Below, piece by piece: positions 48,338-57,755 of a stretch of 64,000 bases of DNA (position 1 is its first letter; the number at the start of each line of letters is the position of its first letter). The translations under genes and the position numbers were made by a program. This DNA is from JAWKTT01 sp041398965 (lineage in GTDB: Bacteria; Planctomycetota; Planctomycetia; Planctomycetales; Planctomycetaceae): NCBI GenBank assembly GCA_041398965.1, contig JAWKTT010000003.1, positions 62,001 through 126,000 of the forward strand, written 5' to 3'. The notes under the pieces are model-generated. The model was not told where the DNA came from, searched no databases, and saw nothing but the letters and a program-made list of their open reading frames with translations.

Positions 48338-49780
48338 ATGAAGCTCTGGGTATTTCTATTCGCGGCGACGATCGTCTCTGCGTTGGCGATCTCTTCGTCT
48401 GAACTGATTGCGGCTGAGAAGGAACTGAGCACAAAGCCGAATATCGTGTTCATTCTCTCGGATGATCAGGGGTATGCAGATACCGGGTTCATGGGGAGTA
48501 CGGAGATTCGGACGCCGCACCTCGATGCGATTGCGAAGCAGGGGACGGTGCTGGAGTCGTTCTATGTGCAACCCGTTTGTTCGCCGACGCGAGCGTCGTT
48601 GATGACCGGGCGATATGTCTCGTCGACGGGTGTGTACCATGTCGTTCGTCCAGGAGCGAAGTGGGGGTTACCTCTGGCGGAGCGGACGCTGGCGGACGCC
48701 CTGCGCGAAGCAGGTTATCAGACGGCGATCAGTGGCAAGTGGCACCTTGGCGAATATCAACCGTCATATCGACCGACACATCGGGGGTTCGAGCAGCAAT
48801 ACGGACACTGGTTTGGGGCACTCGATTACTTCACCCACATGCGAGACGGCGTGCTCGACTGGCATCGCAACGATGAGCTTTGCAAAGACGAAGGCTACTC
48901 GACGAAGTTGATCGCGGAGGAAGCCTGCCGTGTCATCCGAGAGAAGGACCCAGCAAAGCCGTTATTCCTTTATGTTCCCTTCAACGCGGTCCATAGCCCG
49001 CATCAGGTTCCCGACGCATACGAGCAACCGTTCACCGACTTGAAGGGGGTTCGACGAACCTATGCCGGGATGGTCGCGGCGATGGACCAGGGGATCGGGA
49101 AGATCGTGGCGACACTCAAGGAACAGGGGCTTTCCGAGAACACGCTCATCATCTTCTCGAGCGACAACGGCGGCCCCTCACCCGGCAAGGTGACATCGAA
49201 CGGTCCGCTACGCGCTGGCAAAGGGACGATCTATGAAGGGGGAATTCGCGTCTGTGCCTTCGCCTCGTGGCCAGGTCACATTCCCGCAGGGCAGCGAAAC
49301 CAAGAGCCGATACATATCGTCGACTGGTATCCGACACTGCTGAAGTTAGCGGGAGGTTCCTTGGAACAGAAGCATCCCCTTGATGGCCGGGATATCTGGC
49401 CCGTGTTGACGAGCGGAGCGAAATCGCCCCACGAGTCCCTCTTCCTTCCCGGCATGGACACTGACCAGGCGGCGATTCGTCAGGGAGACTGGAAGCTTCT
49501 ACTGAACGCCAGCAAACCGGGGGCGAAGCAGACCGCCGCGTCACCTCAAGCCGACGGCATCGAACTGTACAACCTGTCGACGGACCTTGGCGAATCGAAG
49601 AACGTCGCCAACGAACACCCGGAAGTGGTGAAAGAACTTCAGGCCCTCCTGAATCGACACATCGAAGCTTCGGTCCCCCGCGGAGACATCAGAACCGAAG
49701 CGGTCGGCAATCCGACAGATGCCCCCCCCCAAACCACTCCCCCCCCCCGACGACGCAAGAAAGCCAAGCAGTCACCTTAA
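48338..49780 (+). CDS. Exported sulfatase
   Basis: 480 residues from the ATG at 48338, with AAGGA eight bases upstream. The signal peptide is WVFLFAATIVSALAISSSEL. The catalytic core follows: NIVFILSDDQGYADTGFMGS (metal ligands), QPVCSPTRASLMTGRY with the formylglycine motif C-S-P-T-R, ISGKWHLGEYQPSYRPTHRG, LIIFSSDNGGPSPGKVTSNG and GGIRVCAFASWPGHIP. A Pro/Arg/Lys-rich tail ends it. Substrate unknown; it pairs divergently with the FAD oxidoreductase. In this organism class such sulfatases are numerous. Confidence 0.95.
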   Translation: MKLWVFLFAATIVSALAISSSELIAAEKELSTKPNIVFILSDDQGYADTGFMGSTEIRTPHLDAIAKQGTVLESFYVQPVCSPTRASLMTGRYVSSTGVYHVVRPGAKWGLPLAERTLADALREAGYQTAISGKWHLGEYQPSYRPTHRGFEQQYGHWFGALDYFTHMRDGVLDWHRNDELCKDEGYSTKLIAEEACRVIREKDPAKPLFLYVPFNAVHSPHQVPDAYEQPFTDLKGVRRTYAGMVAAMDQGIGKIVATLKEQGLSENTLIIFSSDNGGPSPGKVTSNGPLRAGKGTIYEGGIRVCAFASWPGHIPAGQRNQEPIHIVDWYPTLLKLAGGSLEQKHPLDGRDIWPVLTSGAKSPHESLFLPGMDTDQAAIRQGDWKLLLNASKPGAKQTAASPQADGIELYNLSTDLGESKNVANEHPEVVKELQALLNRHIEASVPRGDIRTEAVGNPTDAPPQTTPPPRRRKKAKQSP

Positions 49781-49965
49781 TCCCGGTTGATCCCCTCTGA
49801 GCATTCGACCGGACCACGCTGTCGGGCGTTGTTCGAGGGAACTTGGAGACAGCAGTTTCAGGAATGGACAACCGACATCGTGGTGCGTCAGCGCGGAGAG
49901 CGGTCGTTAGAAATACAACCGAAGTCCGCCGCTTGACGCATCCGATGAGGCTTGATGATAGTTGG

Positions 49966-50748
49966 CTACTTCGCCTTCGGCGAGTAGTCGGTCGCCTTCA
50001 TGAAGACGGACTCTGGGCGTTTCGCGAGCAGAGAGCCATCGGCTTCCGACTCGGCTCGGGCTTTCTTCCATTCGGGGTCGGCACCGAATGCCTTCCAAGA
50101 CTCGGCAGCAGCCTCGCGAGAGGCGTGTTCGACGACGTAGATTAGCAGGTTCTTTGACCCCGGCTCGTCCTGAGGAACCCAGTAGCCGATCGTTTTCATC
50201 CCATGTCGTTGGAAGATTTTGTCGGTGTGGTCGCGGAACCTCGCGTGCAGGGCATCGAGTTTCCCTTCAGCTGCGGTGTAGGTTCGCAGTTCGTAAACCT
50301 TCTCCTGAGAAACCGGGCCGATCTTCGCAGAGTAATCGGTCGGAACCATGTAAGTCGCATCGGGGGCTTTGGCAAGAATCTTTCCATGAGCCTCGGCACT
50401 GTCGGCAGCGACCTTCTTCCACTCCGGATCGGCCCGGAAGGCATCCCACGAAGCTTTAGCAGCATCGCGGCTCTTGTGTTCGATGATGTAGATGAGTGTG
50501 GTCTTGGCCGTCTCGCCATCGGTCGGCACCCAATAGGCAACGTTTTTCATCCCGTGCTTCTCGAAGATTCGCAACGTGTGGTCGCGGAACCGTGTGTTTA
50601 GTGCGTCCAGTTTGTCGGCCTCACAAGTGTAAACCCGAAGCTCCAACACAGTGGCCTCTTCGGCACGAGCCGTCGTGAGACCGCTCAATGTCGAAGTCAG
50701 TAGGGCAGCGACCAGAGCCAATCCCCAAGGGCGAAGTTTGCTCATCAT
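49966..50748 (-). CDS. Exported protein with two NIPSNAP domains
   Basis: 260 residues, with adjacent ATGs at 50748 and 50745. Signal peptide (PWGLALVAALLTSTLSGLTT), then two tandem ~110-residue NIPSNAP (dimeric alpha/beta-barrel) repeats. The first is VLELRVYTCEADKLDALNTR, FRDHTLRIFEKHGMKNVAYW; the second VYELRTYTAAEGKLDALHAR, FRDHTDKIFQRHGMKTIGYW. Near-identical phrasing indicates internal duplication. Function unknown. Confidence 0.92.
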   Translation of the reverse strand: MMSKLRPWGLALVAALLTSTLSGLTTARAEEATVLELRVYTCEADKLDALNTRFRDHTLRIFEKHGMKNVAYWVPTDGETAKTTLIYIIEHKSRDAAKASWDAFRADPEWKKVAADSAEAHGKILAKAPDATYMVPTDYSAKIGPVSQEKVYELRTYTAAEGKLDALHARFRDHTDKIFQRHGMKTIGYWVPQDEPGSKNLLIYVVEHASREAAAESWKAFGADPEWKKARAESEADGSLLAKRPESVFMKATDYSPKAK

Positions 50749-50886
50749 GCGAATATCCTGTCGAAGTTCAGTCGATCAACGGGAACCGACAGCCGGTTCC
50801 TCACGCTATCGTCGCGAACTCCCCCCAGTCGACGCAAGGGTGCTGAAGAGAGAAGTTGCTCAAACTTATGTCGTCCCGCAAATCTC

Positions 50887-52887
50887 TCAGGCCGACTGAC
50901 GGTTCGCTCCCCGGGGGGAGCCGAGGACGTGCCAGTCCATGAGGATGGCGGCGAGAATCATTAACACAGCGACAACAATCAGCCACGAGAACGGGTTGTC
51001 GAGACTGATCTTTGATGGCTCGTAGACCGTCTCCGGTTCGACAATTTCGCTCCCCATCCCCTGCAAACTCGACTCACCCGAATCGAAGAAATTCATGGCC
51101 AGTTCACCCTGCATGGCGTCGCCATCGTAGATGCGATAGATCCCCGGCAAGTCGAGTGGGGGAAGTTCAACAACATCCCGGCGATCCCGAACGAGCGGCC
51201 GACTTCGACCCTCGGGGGTCACCAGTTTCAATGTGGCGCGACCGGCGTTCCTCGTCAGAGTTTCGGGCGTAGCGACGTTCTCTTCCTTTGACGCCGTCGG
51301 CGATTCGGGCGCTGTGGCAGCGGGTGTCTCAGCCGGCGGGTCAGTCGCGGGAGGCGCTGGCGTCGCGGGGGTTGCGGTTGCAGGCGATAGAACCGGCGGA
51401 AGCGTGAGTCGTACGATCTCTTCGATGCGGTAATTCGTACGTGACAGGCCCGGCAGAGACTCGCGGCGGAGTTCGACAAGATTCGTCAACAGGATCGGCC
51501 AGTCGGGCGAATCCCCCAGATTGGAGGCTGACAGGTCGATGTTCATCAGCCAGGCCGTCGTTGCGGTTCCTTCGATTCGCCCCAACAACACCGTGCGATC
51601 GTAACTGATGATCGGAACCACCGGGAGCAGCGAGTCTTGCACTCCCCCCCAGACCACTCCCCCCAGCGTTACACCATCGACAAGCGAGTTCTGCTTTTCG
51701 ATAAGATACGGCCCATTCACTGTCGTGGATTGTTTGCGATACGCGTCCGACATGTTGATTGGTCCGATCCCCAACCACCACAAACTCGCACGTGGCGACG
51801 GCATCTCACCCGCCCGACCGATGATCAGGTCGGCCTCGTCGGGACTTGCGGTGACCACTCCCGGCAACAAATCGAGGACGCGTTCGGTCAATTCGCGTTC
51901 TGCCGAGCCCGCAGGAAGAGTGACGGCCACTCGCACGATCCTCCGGGGAGACTCGACCAACAGCACGTGGTTGTCGATCTCTAACGGATCGGTCGGCGAA
52001 TCGATCGACAACTCCATCCGGGCGAGTCCTTCGGGGAGAGCGACTTCGAGCGGTCGCTCTGATGTCGGGTCCAAGGTGATCTTCTGCTCGAACACCAGTT
52101 GTTTTGGAGTGGTCTTCTCTTCTGGGATCGTCTCGCCCCGAACAATGGCCGTGACTGGATGACTGCCGATGTTTGTCACCCGCATATAGACGCTGCTCGC
52201 TCCGGTTTGTCGATCACGGTTCCACTTCGCTGTCGAAATCGCGAGGTTGTCGAGCGGCGTGCCAACGGCGATCACTGTCATCCCCTTCGGTTTCGTCACC
52301 TGACTCGACAAGGGTTGATCTGTTAAAAACAGAAAGGGAGATTCCGGCCCCACCAGTTGGACCGCTTCGTCCCACGTTGGCTGAAAGTCGTGCCGGGGAG
52401 CGCTCGGCTTCCAATCATCAAGTGCCTTTAGCGTTTCGTCCCACGTCATGGCCCGGGAACCAACGAGCGTCGGATGCCGTCCGGTCTTGAGCAGTGTGAT
52501 GCGACCATTGGTCCCGATTTTTGCCGCCCGCTTTTGGAGTTCCTCGATCGCCGATTCGCGGAACGATTTCTCGTCGACCGGTCGCGACTGCATCGACGCC
52601 GAGTCGTCCAGCACCGCAACGAACTGCACAAACTCTTCTGCCGAGTCGACCCGGGGATCGGCGAGCACCAAAGTCAGCAACAGTGCCGCGAGGAGTTCGA
52701 GGATGAGCGAAGTCGTCCAGGGGAGCTTGTCTTTCCGACGACCGGCATCCGCGACGCGGGTTTCGATCCCCCATAAATGGGCACCGGCCACTTCGAGGAC
52801 TGGAAAGCGACGCCTGAAGAGATGAATCCCCAAGATGGCAGGCAATGCCAACAACCCGAACAGGCCCCAGGGATTCGCAAAGTACAT
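50887..52887 (-). CDS. BatA/VWA-domain membrane protein
   Basis: 666 residues. The N-terminus is BatA-type: MYFANPWGLFGLLALPAILG with the first span, then FRRRFPVLEVAGAHLWGI, a second span (LILELLAALLLTLVLA), and a VWA domain with the metal-site motif VAVLDDSASMQSR. A long periplasmic part, a Pro/Ala/Thr-rich linker (residues ~520-560) and a final span (NPFSWLIVVAVLMILAAI) follow. BatA relatives sit in MoxR-DUF58 operons; no such genes are seen in the window. The role here is unknown. Confidence 0.9.
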   Translation of the reverse strand: MYFANPWGLFGLLALPAILGIHLFRRRFPVLEVAGAHLWGIETRVADAGRRKDKLPWTTSLILELLAALLLTLVLADPRVDSAEEFVQFVAVLDDSASMQSRPVDEKSFRESAIEELQKRAAKIGTNGRITLLKTGRHPTLVGSRAMTWDETLKALDDWKPSAPRHDFQPTWDEAVQLVGPESPFLFLTDQPLSSQVTKPKGMTVIAVGTPLDNLAISTAKWNRDRQTGASSVYMRVTNIGSHPVTAIVRGETIPEEKTTPKQLVFEQKITLDPTSERPLEVALPEGLARMELSIDSPTDPLEIDNHVLLVESPRRIVRVAVTLPAGSAERELTERVLDLLPGVVTASPDEADLIIGRAGEMPSPRASLWWLGIGPINMSDAYRKQSTTVNGPYLIEKQNSLVDGVTLGGVVWGGVQDSLLPVVPIISYDRTVLLGRIEGTATTAWLMNIDLSASNLGDSPDWPILLTNLVELRRESLPGLSRTNYRIEEIVRLTLPPVLSPATATPATPAPPATDPPAETPAATAPESPTASKEENVATPETLTRNAGRATLKLVTPEGRSRPLVRDRRDVVELPPLDLPGIYRIYDGDAMQGELAMNFFDSGESSLQGMGSEIVEPETVYEPSKISLDNPFSWLIVVAVLMILAAILMDWHVLGSPRGANRQSA

Positions 52888-53181
52888 CAGCGCACGGTCC
52901 GATCATCGAGAAGTTCGCAGGCCCCAGCCACCATCACAAAGGCTGCATTACGGAGAGACTCATTCTACCCCGATATCACCCCCGGAGAAAAGCAAAGCCC
53001 CCACAACGAGCGGAACTGCGGAATGGCATCCCCCAAGGGCACCTGTCTCGCCGGACGAAGGTCATCCCCATCCGCCAAAAAACCACAGAGCGACGATGTC
53101 GATACGACCATCGAGTGATGGAGCCGTTGCGACGTCACGTCGTACGAACGTCGTATTTCTTTCGACTCGCAGGGACTTGAT

Positions 53182-53670
53182 CTACGCCCCGCCGTTGTTT
53201 GACGGTGCGTTCCCGACTTCGTTGATGTCAAAGCCTCGGGCAGAATCCGGGACGACGATTTCGTAGCCTTTGGCATAGCTCTCTGTCGGGAAGTCGTAAC
53301 TCTCTGGCATCTCGAAACCCATGAAATAGTTCTCGTTGACCGGAAGGTCTGAGGTAGCCACTTCGTCGTCGTTCCCTTCGACGGGCACCGATGCATAGCC
53401 ACGAATGCGAATCTTATGTGGCCCACCGATGACTCCGCGCGAGCCAACGTTTCCCGTATCAAACTTCCCATCGATCACCTCAGCAAATCCGCTTCCCCCT
53501 TCGTTATTCTGTTCCGCATCGGGAACGAACTGAATCCGCCCATAAGGGAGCGGCTTGCCCTCGAATGTGACGGTGCCAGAAAAGTTGTATCGCGGTGTCT
53601 CACTCTCGCCGCAGCCTGACGCGAACAACAGAGACAGACAGACGGCAACCATCGGAAGCGCACGGACCAT
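53182..53670 (-). CDS. Small lipoprotein with transthyretin-like fold
   Basis: 162 residues, ATG at 53670 with AGGAG upstream. Lipobox FASGC places the lipidated Cys near residue 20. The mature part (YNFSGTVTFEGKPLPYGRIQ, GGSGFAEVIDGKFDTGNVGS, HKIRIRGYASVPVEGNDDEV) is a beta-sandwich typical of planctomycete carboxypeptidase-regulatory-like lipoproteins. It follows a DUF1559 gene, a very common pairing in this phylum, with 156 bases between. Function unknown. Confidence 0.85.
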   Translation of the reverse strand: MVRALPMVAVCLSLLFASGCGESETPRYNFSGTVTFEGKPLPYGRIQFVPDAEQNNEGGSGFAEVIDGKFDTGNVGSRGVIGGPHKIRIRGYASVPVEGNDDEVATSDLPVNENYFMGFEMPESYDFPTESYAKGYEIVVPDSARGFDINEVGNAPSNNGGA

Positions 53671-53826
53671 TTCTCAAAACTCCTGAAGAGCAGCAAAATC
53701 CACGAGCGCGAAGACAATCTCGCACAAAGAATACGGTCCGCGAAGGTCGAGTTAGGGACGACACCTTCGCGGCACGCATTCCGAGTCACATCTGTTGAGA
53801 TCGCCGCAATCGAAGAAGCGGACACA

Positions 53827-54732
53827 CTACGGTACGGAAACCGCTTCGCCACCATCGCGACTGGCAAGCGAGCGATAGACAGCCATCGAAACATTCTCGC
53901 TGAGGAACGTTACCTTCCCGTCAGCCAACGCGAAGTGTGCCCCGCCCGGATGCTCGCTGCCAAAGCTATGGTCATTAAAGAAATCGACCCCGCTCCTATA
54001 CCCTTGAGAATTCAATGGATTCGCGACGTTTTTGATAGAATAAGTGGCCAATCCGCCTCCAGTCGTCGCCCCTTGAGTCCAGTCACGATTTCCATTGTCG
54101 GTATAGCCAACACGAACAGGATCCCAAGCCATCTCGCCGACAATCATCGTGTTTGATGTGCCGTCAGTAATATCGCGGTGACCATAGGTACGCAGGTGGC
54201 ATAGGATTCCCTCGCGCGAGGTCCCCCCGTGATTCGAGGTTGAATTGCCGGCGATCGGATAGCTGCCCGTCAAAGGAGCCGGCCTGGCCCCCTTCGGACC
54301 CGCAACTCCCTTGTAATGCACCGTGTAATTCGAGGTCGAGCCATTGGTGAACTGCTTCGTCCCACTCGGGCAGAACATCAAATCAAAACTGTCCCGCTTC
54401 CTCGGCGTATTGCTACCATCATTGTAGTGCTTGTTCATATTGAATCTATCATACAATGCCTTCTGCTCGACGAACGGCAACACCATGACATGCCAGCCAA
54501 AGTCGTTCCCACTCGTACCAACACCCATCGCACCATAGGGAAACTTCTTGTGTGTCGATTCGTAGTTATGCAGCCCGATCACCCAGTTGTGCAGATGATC
54601 CTGGCACTGCGATCTCCTCGCGGCTTCGCGGACTGACTGCACTGCCGGCAAGAGTAGCGCCACCAGAATTGCAATGATCGCAATGACAACCAATAACTCG
54701 ATCAGCGTGAACCCCTTGTGAAGGCGTTTCAT
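53827..54732 (-). CDS. DUF1559 protein with type IV prepilin-like N-terminus
   Basis: 301 residues, ATG at 54732 with AGGAG seven bases upstream. The N-terminus KGFTLIELLVVIAIIAILVA is a class III prepilin signal (cleavage after Gly, then Phe-Thr-Leu-Ile-Glu). The mature protein has the DUF1559 hallmarks VREAARRSQCQDHLHNWVIG, LHNYESTHKKFPYGAMG, DGTSNTMIVGEMAW and SFGSEHPGGAHFALADGKVT. These are surface pseudopilin-like proteins present in dozens of copies in planctomycetes. It is probably co-transcribed with the lipoprotein gene. Whether the PilM-like cluster exports such proteins is not shown here. Confidence 0.97.
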   Translation of the reverse strand: MKRLHKGFTLIELLVVIAIIAILVALLLPAVQSVREAARRSQCQDHLHNWVIGLHNYESTHKKFPYGAMGVGTSGNDFGWHVMVLPFVEQKALYDRFNMNKHYNDGSNTPRKRDSFDLMFCPSGTKQFTNGSTSNYTVHYKGVAGPKGARPAPLTGSYPIAGNSTSNHGGTSREGILCHLRTYGHRDITDGTSNTMIVGEMAWDPVRVGYTDNGNRDWTQGATTGGGLATYSIKNVANPLNSQGYRSGVDFFNDHSFGSEHPGGAHFALADGKVTFLSENVSMAVYRSLASRDGGEAVSVP

Positions 54733-55079
54733 GAGAAGACTCCTACAGAAGTGAATGCTCGCAAAAGTAAGGAATACGAGCTAGGGAGTTTTGAGCGACG
54801 TAATAGGCGAACGCCAGTCGCTACGAGAAATGTGATTTTGATGTTAAACCGCCAGACGCCGAAAAGTCCAGCATTAACTTTAAAAAAGTGCCAGAAAACT
54901 TGCGCAAAGATACGACGCACGTAGGCGCAGTGCCTTTTACGCAAAGAACTTACGTCAAATGACGTTTTTTGTTTATTGGACCATTTTGTAGACCGGAGCG
55001 GGCGGCCTTCCGGAGAATATCCGACTCAACACAGCGGTCCATCAGATGGCATTCACCTGATGAACTGTTCAGCGATTTA
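54733..55079. promoter_or_regulatory. AT-rich upstream region of the DUF1559 gene
   Basis: 347 bases. Two direct repeats, AGTGCC-spacer-CGCAAAGA, occur at 54887-54910 (10-base spacer) and 54929-54947 (5-base spacer), in an AT-rich context. A short 5-bp hairpin (ACGTC AAAT GACGT) followed by TTTTTTG lies near 54955-54972 on the plus strand. These may be regulatory sites or chance. Confidence 0.3.
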
Positions 55080-56489
55080 TCACTCGCCGCCGCGGGACGA
55101 CTGGCTTCGTTCGCTGAGGCGAGTGTGGCGGCTCGGCTCTTCAACCGTCAGGAAACCCCATCGGAGTGCTTGATCTTGCCGATACTGTTTACCGAGCGTT
55201 AAAGCCGTTCGGGCTTTGCAAAGCTCATAGCCTAAATAAAACGCGTGAGACGGGTCCAGCGGGGTCGATTCGATCAGCACACGGTCGAGAATCTCGAACG
55301 GATCGTCGCCGCGCCAATAACCGTCGCGGTTCATCAAGTGCAACGTCCCACCATCGACGAAGATTCGATAATTGGGATCAGTGAGTTGAGCCGCAAGAGC
55401 TGCCAGCCCCTCCTGACCGAGTTCCCGCACCTTCGAGTCGCGGAGCAGTAACAGGGCCGACGTGACATGCTTGGGGAGCGATCGTTGCTCGACGGCATAG
55501 TGAGCCAACCGCCTCGCAAGATCGAACTCCTTCACAGCCGTCACGCACCACGGAGCAACAGCTGTCGTCAATACACTACGAATCGACCACTCCTGGCAAA
55601 TCGCTGCGAGGAGCAGCTGCATGCCGGACGAATCCACCTCCCCCATCTCGGTGACATTTCCGATCCCCATCATCATCGCGGCATCAGCATACCGCTCCCG
55701 AATCGTCGCATAACGAAGGAGCGATGCCGCGAATCCATAACCGACTGGCTCCAGAATCGGATCAAGTCGATACTTTGTCCCCTTTGCATTCAGGAATGAA
55801 ACCGACTCGTCTAAAGTCGACAGGTCCGACGGATCATCAGGAATGACCACCAACTCAGCTCCCAACTGACACGCCCAGTCCCGATTGGAGGAGTTACAAC
55901 TCAGGACCAGTTCCGCCCCCGCAGCGACGGCAGCCTCGACCTCTCGCCGGTCGAAACTGTCGATGGAAACTCGATGTCCCTCACTCACTAGCAGCCGGAC
56001 AACCTCTCCGACCCGATCCCAGGAGACCCCCGGGATCGCACCGAGGTCGATGACGTTCGCCCCCTGTTCACGATAGCGATTTGCGAACTCCACGAGTTGA
56101 CGATCACTAAGTTTCGGAGCGTGATTAATCTCAGCGAGTATCTCGACATCATAGTTCGAGAGGTCCACAGCTTGACGAGATTTCTTCCCGAAGTGCTCCG
56201 AGAGATCGAAGATATCTTTGGGGCCTAATTCAAACGGTAGATGGAAGTGATCGCTGAGTTCTTCCAGGTCGCCTTGCACTAAACCGGGGAGGAGGACTTT
56301 ATCATAGGATTGAGTGATCTCAAGACGACGCTTCAACCAACCCACATGCATTAAGGCAGCGACGCTAATTCCCAAGACTTGAATGTCGTAGTCGAACCCC
56401 ACCGCGGCGGCGACTGTCGGGACGGTACGACGCACAGAGCTCTCTGCAAGACGCCCGGTGACAAACAGGATTCGTTCGCGTGATGACAT
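55080..56489 (-). CDS. Dihydropteroate synthase-like protein, C1 metabolism
   Basis: 469 residues, ATG at 56489. The central part reads DPS/methyltetrahydrofolate-like: QGANVIDLGAIPGVSWDRVG, SIDSFDRREVEAAVAAGAEL (the pterin-binding barrel), and AAMMMGIGNVTEMGEVDSSG. The N-terminal FVTGRLAESSVRRTVPTVAA and the flanks differ from folate FolP. This matches the DUF6513/dihydropteroate-synthase-related family known in H4MPT-using methylotrophs and planctomycetes. It lies 46 bases after the UbiA gene, in the same unit. Assignment to the H4MPT pathway is inferred from family knowledge; mch, fhc and similar genes are not in the window. Confidence 0.83.
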   Translation of the reverse strand: MSSRERILFVTGRLAESSVRRTVPTVAAAVGFDYDIQVLGISVAALMHVGWLKRRLEITQSYDKVLLPGLVQGDLEELSDHFHLPFELGPKDIFDLSEHFGKKSRQAVDLSNYDVEILAEINHAPKLSDRQLVEFANRYREQGANVIDLGAIPGVSWDRVGEVVRLLVSEGHRVSIDSFDRREVEAAVAAGAELVLSCNSSNRDWACQLGAELVVIPDDPSDLSTLDESVSFLNAKGTKYRLDPILEPVGYGFAASLLRYATIRERYADAAMMMGIGNVTEMGEVDSSGMQLLLAAICQEWSIRSVLTTAVAPWCVTAVKEFDLARRLAHYAVEQRSLPKHVTSALLLLRDSKVRELGQEGLAALAAQLTDPNYRIFVDGGTLHLMNRDGYWRGDDPFEILDRVLIESTPLDPSHAFYLGYELCKARTALTLGKQYRQDQALRWGFLTVEEPSRHTRLSERSQSSRGGE

Positions 56490-56535
56490 CGCTGGAGATC
56501 GTGAACCAAGAGGGGAATAACGCGGGGGAATGGAC

Positions 56536-57651
56536 TCAGGTCATCCGGATGAGACTGCCCAGGGTGAAGGTTGGAATCAACAAGAAGATCGCCAGAATCG
56601 TGGCGAAGTCGATGCGATTGTGCTGGGCGTAGATGACCGCGCAATGAATGGGGATAATGGAGATCAACATCATCCGCACTCCCCCTTGCACGACTGCGGG
56701 CGTCGGCGAGATCATCGCGGTGATGAGTCGACGATTGATCGTGATCGCGATGACCCCAAATAAGAGTGACGCATGTTTCGGGTCTACGGAAATGATGCCG
56801 GTCCAAGCCCAGGCGAAGAGGATCGCCAAGCCCGCATTGATGACCACGGAGGCCCCCGCCAGAGAGAGCCGATGGCTGTCCTTAGCTTCCGTTCTCGCGA
56901 ACCACGTCACTCCACAGATATACACGGCCATCGCCGCCGCGATCCAGAGTTGTGGTTGCTGAAAGGGACCGGTCCAGCGAATGCCACTGCAACTCGCACC
57001 TAACAGGATATTGAAGAAGCGACAGAGCCCCATCGCGACCGGCCCGACAATTGTCTGCTTAAGTAGTCGGTCATACGCAAAAACCGACATCGTAATGAGC
57101 GTCGCGATGATCAACGGATTCCAGCGCCAGAGGTTCGGCCAGAACAATCCAATGCTTGCCGATGCACCGAGCCCGATGAGCACGAGACAAACCCCCACAG
57201 AATACGCCGCTGACAGACTGATTCGCCCGGAAGGGAGCGGCCGATTCGGGCGATCTTCTCGATCAATCGCTAAGTCAAAATAATCGTTCCATAGCATCCC
57301 TGCTAAATACAGTCCGCTCGATGCGGTCAGAAGCAGCAGGAACAGATGCAGCTCTCCGCGGGCGTCGGCAGCCGGAAGTCCCCAGGGATTGTGCGTCAGC
57401 AGATAACCGGCACAGATGTCTGCCCATGCTGTAAACACTGCGGGAATCCGCAACAATTGCAGCCACGATTTCCAAAGCGGCACCACTGGACGGCTCGGCT
57501 TCTCCGCGGTGATGTCTTCGGGAGGGATGTTAATCAAGAAGCCATCGCTTCCCTCGGTCGCAGCATTGTTGCCTGGTCCAGAAGATTGGCCGGAATTCGA
57601 GTCGGCAGTCACAACTTGGTCTTTCGTGAAGAGGTCACTATTAGAAAACAC
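56536..57651 (-). CDS. UbiA-family prenyltransferase
   Basis: 371 residues. The longest start is a GTG at 57651 with weak upstream signals; the first ~60 residues are polar and may not all be translated. The rest is a polytopic UbiA-fold membrane protein with the first Asp-rich motif in GMLWNDYFDLAIDREDRPNR (N-D-x-x-D-x-x-x-D) and several further spans (AVYICGVTWFARTEAKDSHR, IAITINRRLITAMI). The second Asp-rich motif is weak. UbiA proteins prenylate aromatic acceptors; the acceptor is unknown. It is followed by the DHPS-like gene, a pair recurring in planctomycetes. Confidence 0.88.
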   Translation of the reverse strand: MFSNSDLFTKDQVVTADSNSGQSSGPGNNAATEGSDGFLINIPPEDITAEKPSRPVVPLWKSWLQLLRIPAVFTAWADICAGYLLTHNPWGLPAADARGELHLFLLLLTASSGLYLAGMLWNDYFDLAIDREDRPNRPLPSGRISLSAAYSVGVCLVLIGLGASASIGLFWPNLWRWNPLIIATLITMSVFAYDRLLKQTIVGPVAMGLCRFFNILLGASCSGIRWTGPFQQPQLWIAAAMAVYICGVTWFARTEAKDSHRLSLAGASVVINAGLAILFAWAWTGIISVDPKHASLLFGVIAITINRRLITAMISPTPAVVQGGVRMMLISIIPIHCAVIYAQHNRIDFATILAIFLLIPTFTLGSLIRMT

Positions 57652-57755
57652 AGAGTCCGACGATCAAACAGGAGTAGCCATACCAGAGTCAGGTTTTATA
57701 TGTGTTGATGGAGCAGGTTTAATATTGAAGTGAATGTCGATGAGAGGTTTCTATG

